From positions 1 to 8,540 of the forward strand of contig JAKPOE010000169.1 in the NCBI GenBank assembly GCA_029548025.1: DNA of 8,540 bases. Direction: 5' to 3'. Both the position numbers and the translations under genes were made by a program. Origin of the DNA: Spirochaetota bacterium (GTDB taxonomy: Bacteria > Spirochaetota > UBA4802 > UB4802). Shown here piece after piece: positions 1 to 5,340 of the stretch (positions are counted from its first letter, which is position 1; every line of letters begins with the position of its first letter). The notes under the pieces are model-generated. The model ran no database searches, was not told where the DNA came from, and was given only the letters and a program-made list of their open reading frames with translations.

Positions 1-109
1 CAATAATAGAAATTACTTCCTGGCTTATAGATCTGTTTTGGCTTTTTGCAATAGCTTTTAGTGAAGCATATAATCTATCATCAATATCGCGAACTTGTAG
101 AATTGCCAT
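1..109 (-). CDS. Ribbon-helix-helix antitoxin (FitA/VapB-like), partial
   Basis: The gene runs off the left edge; only its first 36 residues are visible. It begins MAILQVRDIDD, then RLYASLKAIAKSQNRSISQ and EVISII. This is the usual start of FitA/VapB-type antitoxins: a short beta strand that enters the DNA major groove, then helices with the RS(I/L)SQE motif. Such proteins bind their own operator and neutralise a PIN-domain ribonuclease encoded just downstream, which here would lie outside the window. The ATG at 107-109 is fixed by a strong ribosome binding site, GGAGGTGAT, at 113-121. A promoter with palindromic operators lies directly upstream. It sits immediately after an attC-like site, so it looks like the first gene of the next integron cassette; toxin-antitoxin cassettes are common in large integrons. 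Family assignment is from sequence pattern only. Confidence 0.75.
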   Translation of the reverse strand, partial: MAILQVRDIDDRLYASLKAIAKSQNRSISQEVISII

Positions 110-112
110 AAT

Positions 113-190
113 ATCACCTCCATTGCAGATAATATAGTTAATATTCATGAAAAGTCAAGCATTTTTCATGAAAAACGGGCATTTCATGTA
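113..190 (-). promoter_or_regulatory. Antitoxin promoter with repeated TTCATGAA operator
   Basis: On the minus strand, -35 TTGACT (153-158) is followed after 16 bases by -10 TATATT (131-136), then the ribosome binding site at 113-121. The self-complementary octamer TTCATGAA occurs at 144-151, inside the promoter spacer, and at 165-172, just upstream of the -35 box. The two are 21 bases apart, about two helical turns. A one-base variant, TTCATGTA, is at 183-190. Palindromes overlapping the promoter fit autorepression by the ribbon-helix-helix antitoxin. The promoter and repeats are seen; their use by the antitoxin is inferred. Confidence 0.6.
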
Positions 191-311
191 ACGTCCGCGG
201 GCAGGCGATAGTTGGCTTGTTTCATTTGATTAATTTAAAAAATAAATCTTTTGTGTCAATAATTTTCCATAAAAGCAAAAAAGGGCAATGTCGCTTGCCC
301 GCTGGTATATG
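185..311 (-). other. Long attC-like integron recombination site
   Basis: Read on the minus strand, it starts CATATACCAGCGGGCAAGCG and ends CGCGGACGTTACATG. These ends match the other attC-like site of this window (1876-1942), which starts TATAACAGCGG and ends CGGAGACGTTATATG. The inner arms at 195-210 and 288-303 are inverted copies, with GCGGGCA-G/A-GCGA shared, and enclose an AT-rich centre. At about 127 bases it would be of Vibrio VCR size. The right-hand core GTTACAT keeps the invariant GTT where IntI cuts; the left-hand core is degenerate (TATACC instead of TATAAC). A cassette boundary would fall between 191 and 192. Confidence 0.5.
271..300 (-). terminator. Rho-independent terminator on the minus strand
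   Basis: On the minus strand, GGGCAA (295-300), a 6-base loop and TTGCCC (283-288) form a hairpin followed by six T and then GCTTTT (271-282). It would stop leftward transcription through the cassette array before the antitoxin promoter. It lies inside the long attC-like site, and its 5' arm overlaps the arm that pairs with 195-210, so the two folds exclude each other. Confidence 0.5.
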
Positions 312-331
312 AAGTAGCGCGCCCCATAAAT

Positions 332-363
332 AAGCGCCGTAGCCAAGGATAGCGGAGGCGCTT
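332..363. repeat. Inverted repeat AAGCGCC / GGCGCTT
   Basis: AAGCGCC (332-338) and GGCGCTT (357-363) are perfect 7-base arms around an 18-base loop in the gap between the attC-like site and the protease gene. There is no clear T-run on either strand, so it is not called a terminator. It may be the remains of an older cassette end, since AGAAGCGC on its minus strand also occurs at 1911-1918 in the other attC-like site. The rest of 312-435 is AT-rich, with only a weak promoter candidate. Confidence 0.35.
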
Positions 364-374
364 CTAAAAAAATG

Positions 375-403
375 TTGAAATTTTATACCTTATATTTTTA
401 AAT
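375..403 (+). promoter_or_regulatory. Weak promoter candidate for the protease cassette
   Basis: TTGAAA (375-380) and TTAAAT (398-403) are spaced by 17 bases, upstream of the ribosome binding site AGGAA (426-430) of the ORF starting at 436. The -10 box is poor and the region is AT-rich, so a chance match is possible. A promoter is needed here because these genes point against the rest of the array. Confidence 0.25.
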
Positions 404-435
404 GAATCTAATTATCTAAATAATCAGGAATTATT

Positions 436-528
436 ATGGGATATTATAGCGAATATTTAAATAAAAGAATGAATTTTGAGGATATTGTCAAGGAAAGGAA
501 AGAGCAATTAAAAAAATATCTAATTTGA
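436..528 (+). CDS. N-terminal piece of SDH-family protease, before a -1 frameshift
   Basis: This 30-residue ORF reads MGYYSEYLNKRMNFEDIV, then KERKEQLKKYLI and stop. From memory of the SDH-family Clp-fold protease group, proteins of this kind start MGYYS...LNK...F...ERKKQL, so this is the true amino end of the gene that continues in another frame from 525. It has the better start: ATG with AGGAA six bases upstream (426-430). The zero frame ends at TGA 526-528, while the next frame gives KKISNLRNKRDIIVYASDL, as expected for the family. The switch point is the seven-A run at 510-516. Either the ribosome slips back one base there, or one A has been lost. Confidence 0.7.
   Translation: MGYYSEYLNKRMNFEDIVKERKEQLKKYLI
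490..516 (+). promoter_or_regulatory. Candidate -1 frameshift signal: SD-like element plus A_AAA_AAA
   Basis: In the frame of the upstream ORF the codons are TTA AAA AAA TAT, so A510-A516 is a perfect X_XXY_YYZ slippery heptamer. A Shine-Dalgarno-like AAAGGA (494-499) sits 10 bases upstream of the heptamer. This resembles dnaX, where an internal Shine-Dalgarno sequence at a similar distance stimulates -1 shifting. No obvious stimulating hairpin follows. A simple one-base deletion in a homopolymer, or a sequencing error, would look the same. Confidence 0.45.
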
Positions 529-1598
529 GAAATAAACGTGATATAATTGTATATGCAAGTGATTTAACAAAAAATGCACCAACTTTAATTGATTATTCTG
601 ATTTATTACCATTTAATGATCAATTAGCGGATTTAAAAGGAAAAGAAATTGATATTATTTTAGAAACTCCTGGTGGTTATGCTGAAGTTGTAGAAGATCT
701 TGTAAATTTGGTAAGAGATAAATATGAAAAAGTTGGAATTATAATTCCTGGCTATGCAAAGAACGCCGGAACGATTTTTGCAATGGCTGGTGATGAAATT
801 TTAATGGGTCCGATGTCGGCTTTGGGACCAATAGATGCACAGATATTATCTAATGGGAAAAGATTTTCAGCTGATGCATTTCTTGAAGGATTAGAAAAGA
901 TTAAGAGAGAGGTAGAAGAAACTTCAAGGTTAAACCCTGCTTATATTCCAATTTTACAAACCATTTCGCCAGGTGAAATTCAACATTGTGAAAATGCCCA
1001 AAATTTTTCAAAAGTTTTGGTAACAAAATGGTTAGCAAAATATAAATTCAAATATTGGGAAAGACATAAATCAACAGATAAACCAGTAACGGAAGAAGAT
1101 AAGCAGCTACGAGCGAATGAGATTGCGACAGAGCTTTGCAAGCATTCTAGATGGTTAACACATGGAAAATCATTAAAAATTTCCGATCTTAATAATTTAA
1201 GATTAATCATAACCGATTATAGCAAGATTGAAGAATTAAATGAAGCAATAACAAGATATTATACCTTATTAAGAATGACTTTTGATGGAAGTAATATTTA
1301 TAAGCTATTTGAAACTATAAGTGCACAAATATATAGATTTGTAAATGTTCAAGTGATTGGCCAAAAACGTGATTTAAATGAAAAAAATATTGCAAAAATT
1401 GAATTTGAATGCCCGAAATGTAAAACAAAGCACAATATACAAGTAAATATTGGGAAAAGCAAACCATTACAAAAAGGATTTTTGCCTTTTCCAGAAAATA
1501 ATAATATATTTAAATGTACAAATTGTGGACATGAAAGTGATCTTACTACAATAAGATTGCAAATAGAATCAGAAATTGGCAAAAAAATTGTAAAATAG
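525..1598 (+). CDS. SDH-family Clp-fold serine protease-like protein with zinc ribbon (main frame)
   Basis: Residues 1-120 carry the SppA/ClpP-like fold of the SDH (serine dehydrogenase proteinase) family: IDYSDLLPFNDQL, ILETPGG (oxyanion-hole glycines, about 45-51), PGYAKNAGTIFAMAGDEILM (75-94) and SALGPIDAQ (98-106). Family members usually have serine in the GYAKSAGT position; here residue 80 is asparagine (AAC instead of AGC), so the nucleophile appears lost. A helical region follows, and the C-terminus has a four-cysteine zinc ribbon (C296, C299, C331, C334). The TTG at 525 has no ribosome binding site at the right distance. The natural start is probably ATG 436, joined through a -1 shift at 510-516 to give about 386 residues. 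It precedes the 60-residue ORF by 9 bases. The low-GC coding and reversed orientation mark it as a separate cassette. Function in these organisms is not established. Confidence 0.8.
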   Translation: MRNKRDIIVYASDLTKNAPTLIDYSDLLPFNDQLADLKGKEIDIILETPGGYAEVVEDLVNLVRDKYEKVGIIIPGYAKNAGTIFAMAGDEILMGPMSALGPIDAQILSNGKRFSADAFLEGLEKIKREVEETSRLNPAYIPILQTISPGEIQHCENAQNFSKVLVTKWLAKYKFKYWERHKSTDKPVTEEDKQLRANEIATELCKHSRWLTHGKSLKISDLNNLRLIITDYSKIEELNEAITRYYTLLRMTFDGSNIYKLFETISAQIYRFVNVQVIGQKRDLNEKNIAKIEFECPKCKTKHNIQVNIGKSKPLQKGFLPFPENNNIFKCTNCGHESDLTTIRLQIESEIGKKIVK

Positions 1599-1607
1599 GA
1601 GAAGATT

Positions 1608-1790
1608 ATGAATAATGAATTAAAATATAAAATAATATTTGATAAGTTAGAGGAAGCAAAAAAGCAACAATCAGATATTTCAAATACGAATATTAATGAG
1701 ATATCAGCATTAGATCATGAAATTCGTGAATTAAAAAGTATCATTGAGGGTTATACTCCAGAAACTATCTCAACATTTACAGGGTGTTAA
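1608..1790 (+). CDS. Hypothetical 60-residue coiled-coil protein
   Basis: ATG 1608 is preceded by AGGAGA, which overlaps the stop codon of the protease gene; the gap is 9 bases, so the two are co-transcribed and probably coupled. The protein is charged and almost wholly helical, with a coiled-coil-like stretch FDKLEEAKKQQ and ALDHEIRELKSIIEG, ending TFTGC. It has no signal peptide or membrane segment. I do not recognise a family. Position suggests a small partner or regulator of the protease-like protein, but nothing in the sequence proves that. A terminator follows. Confidence 0.6.
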   Translation: MNNELKYKIIFDKLEEAKKQQSDISNTNINEISALDHEIRELKSIIEGYTPETISTFTGC

Positions 1791-1829
1791 ATTTAAACTA
1801 TTATATATTTTATATTAAGAAATGTTATA

Positions 1830-1856
1830 AAGCCGGCCACGGATGGCCGGCTTTTC
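1830..1856 (+). terminator. Rho-independent terminator of the protease cassette
   Basis: AAGCCGGCC (1830-1838) and GGCCGGCTT (1845-1853) form a perfect 9-base stem around the loop ACGGAT, followed by TTCT. It ends the two-gene plus-strand unit 35 bases after the last stop codon. Because the stem is symmetrical it may also work, less well, on the minus strand. Confidence 0.8.
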
Positions 1857-1875
1857 TACTAAAGGGGCGCACTAT

Positions 1876-1942
1876 GGCATATAACGTCTCCGGCATAGCC
1901 GAAGTTTCGCAGAAGCGCAGCGTGTAGCCGCTGTTATACGCC
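1876..1942 (-). other. attC-like integron recombination site
   Basis: The ends are near-perfect inverted repeats: GGCATATAAC (1876-1885) against GTTATACGCC (1933-1942), nine of ten pairing. They enclose a 47-base imperfect palindrome with CGGC/GCCG inner arms. TATAAC...GTTATA ends, an imperfect inner palindrome and 67 bases of length are what attC sites look like. The minus-strand orientation is chosen because the site begins 9 bases after the stop of the minus-strand gene 1952-2353, the normal position in a cassette. Its exit core GTTATATG on that strand also recurs at 3076-3083 and, as GTTACATG, in the site at 185-311. A cassette boundary would fall between 1884 and 1885. Confidence 0.65.
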
Positions 1943-1951
1943 GTTCAAAAA

Positions 1952-2353
1952 CTATTTAATTGCGGTAATATATACTTTAATTCTACTGAAGAATAAATCT
2001 CCATTTGATATATCTTGATCGGATACTGTCCCTACAAGTTCTATTGTTGTAGCAGTAGCTGTCTTATATGCCCCTAGATTGATTTTTACAGTATGAGGTC
2101 GCTTGTAAATTATATTATTATTTTCATCAGTAATAATTAGTATTAATGAAATTTCGGAAATATATTTTTTGGTGTTATTGAAGAAAACTAAATCTATCGA
2201 CTTTATACATGAATCATCGAAACCAACAATATCATTTCCGCAATAATACCACTTGGCACTAGTTAGTTCTATTAAAGAATTTAGATCAGTTTTTGAATAA
2301 GCAATGGAACCATAAAAGACACAAATGCATACGAGACAAAGTATACGTTTCAT
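1952..2353 (-). CDS. Small secreted protein of unknown function
   Basis: The 133-residue product starts MKRILCLVCICVFYGSIAYS, a typical Sec signal peptide (positive start, hydrophobic core, cleavage likely near residue 20). There is no clear lipobox. The mature part has two cysteines (C38, C49) that could pair outside the membrane. Alternating hydrophobic strands (IDLVFFNN, ISLILIITDENNN, TVKINLGAY, TTIELVG) suggest an immunoglobulin-like beta sandwich. A strong ribosome binding site AGGAGGA (2361-2367) lies 7 bases before the ATG. The attC-like site follows 9 bases after the stop, so this is an integron cassette gene. The ATG overlaps, as ATGA, the end of the extended frame of the upstream gene. 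I do not recognise a family. Confidence 0.7.
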   Translation of the reverse strand: MKRILCLVCICVFYGSIAYSKTDLNSLIELTSAKWYYCGNDIVGFDDSCIKSIDLVFFNNTKKYISEISLILIITDENNNIIYKRPHTVKINLGAYKTATATTIELVGTVSDQDISNGDLFFSRIKVYITAIK

Positions 2354-2418
2354 TTTGAACTCCTCCTAAAGTTAATAATAAACTCAACGAATTGAAATGA
2401 AAAAAGTGTATATGCGAT
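2350..2418 (-). pseudogene. Possible lost C-terminal tail of the 2419-3078 gene
   Basis: In the same frame after TAA 2419-2421 there are 22 further codons, reading IAYTLFSFQFVEFIINFRRS and SK, then TGA at 2350-2352. That stop overlaps the next gene's start as ATGA, the standard arrangement of coupled genes. The tail resembles the Y-x-L-T-x-x-G-x-x-F endings common in winged-helix proteins. This suggests that the TAA is a nonsense mutation and that the ancestral product was 242 residues. A chance open stretch of 22 codons is possible. Confidence 0.4.
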
Positions 2419-3078
2419 TTAAGTCTTAAACCCACCAGCGGGAATGTGTTTGTTATTCTCATGCCGCCATTCGGCAATATTACTAAATAATCCATTTGCT
2501 TCTAGCTCGTACATGGAGGATATAACCATGTATGGTTCATATTTCTCTGATAAGTCACTTGCAATATCATTTTTACTAATTATAGGATATGGACCATTTC
2601 CTGGATTTATAACTTTATCTTTATGTTTGTTGTGAATGTCGGATAAAATCAATAATGATGAGAACGATAAATTATCCAGAATATCGAGAAATTTTGACTT
2701 TTTTAAGTTATCAGTATTAGTATCTTCAATCCCATTGATTAATGCATTCGTAAAAAAATCAAGTTTTTCTTCGTTATGAGCTTCAAGTGCATATTCAAAA
2801 GCTTTGTAAATAAATAATCTGCCTTCGTTGGTATTGAGCCAATCATTAGAAAACAGCAATTTTATATCGGAAACTTTTCTCTGTAAATCGTTAATTAAAT
2901 TTAGGAACCTTCTATCGGAAACATCTTTTTTCCATGCCTCATAACCTGCAATGAAAAGCTTAACGAATGGAATATCAGAAAGCAATTCAAAAGAAATACC
3001 CTTAAAGATTGCTTTAATTGAATCATTGTTGAAGTTATCCATAATAGCCTCATGAGACATATTCATTTTGCATATCAT
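2419..3078 (-). CDS. Hypothetical helical protein with C-terminal winged-helix-like region
   Basis: The product is up to 219 residues, soluble and mainly helical, with no signal peptide. Residues about 30-110 form amphipathic helices (FELLSDIPFVKLFIAGYEAW onward). Residues about 138-200 (LLILSDIH, ISKNDIASDLSEKYEPYMVI, SSMYELEANGLF) resemble a winged helix, with a recognition-helix-like stretch before ELEANGL. I do not recognise the family. The ATG at 3078 lies within the core site GTTATATG, so the true start may be ATG 3042, which has GAGG about six bases upstream. The frame probably ran on past its TAA to 2350. It is the first gene after the recombinase remnant and would be transcribed from the recombinase promoter. 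Confidence 0.6.
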   Translation of the reverse strand: MICKMNMSHEAIMDNFNNDSIKAIFKGISFELLSDIPFVKLFIAGYEAWKKDVSDRRFLNLINDLQRKVSDIKLLFSNDWLNTNEGRLFIYKAFEYALEAHNEEKLDFFTNALINGIEDTNTDNLKKSKFLDILDNLSFSSLLILSDIHNKHKDKVINPGNGPYPIISKNDIASDLSEKYEPYMVISSMYELEANGLFSNIAEWRHENNKHIPAGGFKT

Positions 3079-3153
3079 ATAACTTGTTTATAAACGAAAC
3101 ATATTCGTATATACTTTTAATTTTGGGATTATAGACGAACCTGTTTTGTCTAT
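3076..3153 (-). other. attI-like region with GTTATATG core site
   Basis: Reading leftward from the recombinase remnant, the 120-base non-coding gap ends in GTTATATG (3076-3083), identical to the exit core of the attC-like site at 1876-1942. The gap contains an inverted repeat ATAGAC/GTCTAT (3131-3136, 3148-3153, 11-base loop) and a smaller one, ACGAA/TTCGT, near 3093-3107. A core site between integrase and first cassette is what an attI junction would be. The identity of the octamers is seen; the attI role is inferred. Confidence 0.45.
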
Positions 3154-3204
3154 CCTTATTTTGCCTGAGATGCCAGAATTTCTGTCTTTGACAATTCATT
3201 CCAA

Positions 3205-3597
3205 TCAACACCTTCCTTCTTTAAGGTCGATGCTATCTAACATACTTTTTATTTTACCCGGACTTTTCATGCTACCGTGAGTATACATTACTGTTATCTT
3301 GCTGTTGTTATGCCCCAATAATTCCTGAATGTATTGTAAATCAGCCTCGCTTTTCAGCAAATGCTTAGCAAAGCTGTGTCTTAAGCTGTGCATTGTTATT
3401 TCTTTTCTAATGCCTGCTTTTTCACATGCATGCTTCAATATATTATCAAGTGTTCCATCTGTATCAGGAAAACTCCAGTATTTCCCCTCAGGATACCATC
3501 TGTGCCCGGCAATTATTTTTATTTTTTGCACAAATTGAGGATTATATGGAAAAGATTCTATAAGAAATCCGCTCTTATCTTTTTTAATTGTAATCAT
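3205..3597 (-). pseudogene. Tyrosine recombinase (IntI/XerD-like) with in-frame internal deletion
   Basis: Residues 1-54 ([32 protein letters not shown]) match the N-terminal domain of a spirochaete/proteobacterial class of tyrosine recombinases. Residues 55-130 are their C-terminal catalytic end: HSLRH (H70, R73), LLGH (H96) and the nucleophile in YTH (Y105), closing with the K-I-K-S-x-L-D motif also seen, as V-R-S-P-L-D, in integron integrases. A normal member has roughly 350-400 residues. The whole core-binding domain and the first catalytic arginine are missing, yet the frame is kept, so the protein cannot recombine DNA alone. Drift at usually conserved spots (FAKHLL for FATHLL, THGS for THVS) supports decay. 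The part that would hold the IntI-specific insert is gone, so IntI rather than XerD-like identity rests on the nearby attC-like sites. Confidence 0.75.
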
Positions 3598-3605
3598 TTT
3601 TTACC

Positions 3606-3622
3606 ATATCATAGTATGATAT
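3606..3622. repeat. Perfect 17-base palindrome ahead of the recombinase
   Basis: ATATCATA (3606-3613), one base, TATGATAT (3615-3622). It lies 9 bases upstream of the recombinase ATG in its leader, where it could be an operator or a hairpin near the start codon. Being all A/T-rich, it could also be chance. Confidence 0.4.
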
Positions 3623-3687
3623 ATAAAAAAATTTCAGAAAATTAAGAGTTTACATTTTTTTAATATACATTCGTTAATGCTGTCACT

Positions 3688-3716
3688 TTTATATCACTAT
3701 CACATTTTTTTGTCAA
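3688..3716 (-). promoter_or_regulatory. Near-consensus sigma-70 promoter of the recombinase
   Basis: On the minus strand, TTGACA (3711-3716) is followed after exactly 17 bases by TATAAA (3688-3693). The distance to the recombinase ATG is about 90 bases. Since all minus-strand cassette genes down to the site at 1876 lie in the same direction with no terminator seen between, this promoter may serve the array too. Confidence 0.6.
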
Positions 3717-3880
3717 CTTTAATTTCCCATTGAAACTTTATGTTAACCCCTTTTTCATAGCGTGCTTTCAAGTTCTCTCCGGGAGGAATGAGATTAACAT
3801 GTTATTATCAAAATCAAAATTTATGCTTGTATTTTTTTTTTGATCATCTATAAAAAATTGATAAGCGCATAATGCTTACG

Positions 3881-3928
3881 TTTACCGTGCTGTAATAAAA
3901 ATTGTATAATAGTTAATTTCATGAAATT
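3881..3928 (+). promoter_or_regulatory. Candidate promoter of the radical-SAM gene with palindrome at the start site
   Basis: TTTACC (3881-3886), 18 bases, TATAAT (3905-3910). A perfect 14-base palindrome AATTTCATGAAATT (3915-3928) covers the expected start of transcription and contains the octamer TTCATGAA found twice at the antitoxin promoter. The leader to ATG 4021 would be about 100 bases. The rest of the 3717-4020 gap is AT-rich with nothing else that I can name. Confidence 0.45.
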
Positions 3929-4020
3929 ATTTATACACCTTAATCATAACTATCATAATCACATCTAAACAATATGTGCAGTAGCAAAGAAACTCTTAAT
4001 AGTAAACAGTTAGTATCATA

Positions 4021-5169
4021 ATGAAATCACTTTCATTACTTGTTAAGCCGGTATCGTATCTGTGCAACCTTCATTGTACCTATTGCTTTTACAAGCGGGT
4101 TGATGCACTATATCCTCAAACAACTATAATGTCGCAGGAAGTGTTGTGCAGGTTAATAATTTCAGCAACTAATACCGGTGCCGACTTTATCTCGTTTTGC
4201 TGGCAGGGTGGTGAGCCAGCATTAGCAGGACTTGATTTTTTCAGGGCGATAGTTACCTTACAGAATAACTATCGTAAGCAACATCAGGTTATTGAAAATT
4301 CAATTCAGACTAATGGCGTCTTGATTGATGAAAAGTGGTGTAGTTTTTTGCAGGAGAATAACTTTCTGGTGGGGATAAGTCTGGATGGACCAGAAGAAAT
4401 CCACAATAACTATCGCCATACCAATGCTGGCAGTGGAACTTTTGAAAAGGTGATGCAGTCAATAACATTGATGAATGAGCACAGGGTTCATTATAATATT
4501 CTGACGGTACTGAATGATATAAATATTCACCATGCAAAACAGGTATACAGGTTTTTCCGTGAAAACAATTTTGCATATCTACAGTTTATACCATGTTTTG
4601 AACATGATGACAATGGTGCTCTGCTGCCGTATAGCGTTACGGGTTTGCAACTTGGAAGGTTTTACTGTGATCTTTTTAATGAGTGGTATCGGGATGGGTT
4701 TCCGTATGTTTCCATCAGGCTTTTTCAGGATTTGCTTATGTATTCGTATGAAGGGGTAAAAGCATCCTGTTGCTGGCTGCCATGCTGTGATTCGTATATG
4801 GTGGTGGAGCATAATGGTGATTGTTATCCGTGTGATTTTTTTGTGTATCCGCAGTGGAAGTTAGGTAATATCATGAGCCACAGTATACTGGATATATTAG
4901 GGAGTCCTATTCGGAATGCATTCAGCATGGTAAAACAAAACATGGCAGATGAATGCAATGAGTGTTCCATAAAAGATTTTTGCATGGGCGATTGTTCTCG
5001 CTACAGACATGGCAGTACCATGAATGCAATGAATGCTTTAAATAAAAGTGAATATTGCACTGCATGGAAAGTGGTGTATGAACACTTTCAACGCTCTGAA
5101 GGTGAATTGCAACAACGAATTAGAAGGTTGCAAAAATCTCTCCAATCCGGTTCGTTCTTTAATACATAG
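4021..5169 (+). CDS. Anaerobic sulfatase-maturating enzyme-like radical-SAM/SPASM protein
   Basis: Enzymes of this family oxidise a cysteine or serine of a sulfatase to formylglycine, using S-adenosylmethionine and three [4Fe-4S] clusters in the cytoplasm. The start MKSLSLLVKPVSYLCNLHCT and CxxxCxxC (C15, C19, C22) form the radical-SAM cluster site. WQGGEPALAG (61-70) is the SAM-contacting GGE segment, and QTNG (96-99) and SLDGP (120-124) follow the family pattern. SPASM cysteines C250, C256, C271, C312, C315, C321, C325 and C346 line up with those of the Clostridium perfringens enzyme, and D272 in YPCDFF matches its catalytic aspartate. So the enzyme looks intact. No sulfatase gene is visible here. 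No good ribosome binding site precedes the ATG, but the start fits the family. Family members often end in a SEC-C motif; here it lies just beyond the amber stop. Another SPASM peptide modification is possible. Confidence 0.85.
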   Translation: MKSLSLLVKPVSYLCNLHCTYCFYKRVDALYPQTTIMSQEVLCRLIISATNTGADFISFCWQGGEPALAGLDFFRAIVTLQNNYRKQHQVIENSIQTNGVLIDEKWCSFLQENNFLVGISLDGPEEIHNNYRHTNAGSGTFEKVMQSITLMNEHRVHYNILTVLNDINIHHAKQVYRFFRENNFAYLQFIPCFEHDDNGALLPYSVTGLQLGRFYCDLFNEWYRDGFPYVSIRLFQDLLMYSYEGVKASCCWLPCCDSYMVVEHNGDCYPCDFFVYPQWKLGNIMSHSILDILGSPIRNAFSMVKQNMADECNECSIKDFCMGDCSRYRHGSTMNAMNALNKSEYCTAWKVVYEHFQRSEGELQQRIRRLQKSLQSGSFFNT

Positions 5170-5244
5170 CGCAATAATACCAGCCCATGTGGTTCGGGGA
5201 TAAAATTTAAAAAATGCTGTGGCAGAGCACCACTGGCTTTGTGA
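5170..5244 (+). pseudogene. Detached, degraded SEC-C zinc motif after an in-frame amber stop
   Basis: The 24 codons after TAG 5167-5169, in the same frame, read RNNTSPCGSGIKFKKCCGRA then PLAL and stop TGA (5242-5244). The usual SEC-C motif is GRNDPCPCGSGKKYKKCCG, a small zinc-binding tail found on SecA and on many sulfatase-maturating enzymes. The stop replaces the leading glycine. The first zinc-ligand cysteine is now serine (AGC) and a conserved proline is threonine (ACC), each explainable by one base change. A tail that has lost a ligand points to decay after the stop arose rather than to active readthrough. Confidence 0.8.
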
Positions 5245-5340
5245 TACAAATATATTTTTTATGATAATGTGCTGCATGGTCGCGTTTCATTTGTTTCAGA
5301 TGAGCAATAAAGGAAAGTCTCAAAGGAAAAAATTCTGGAT

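Noticed and set aside
1329..1598. Minus-strand ORF 1349-1582 with hydrophobic and cysteine residues
   Set aside because: It is an antisense shadow of the zinc-ribbon end of the protease gene, with no start signal.
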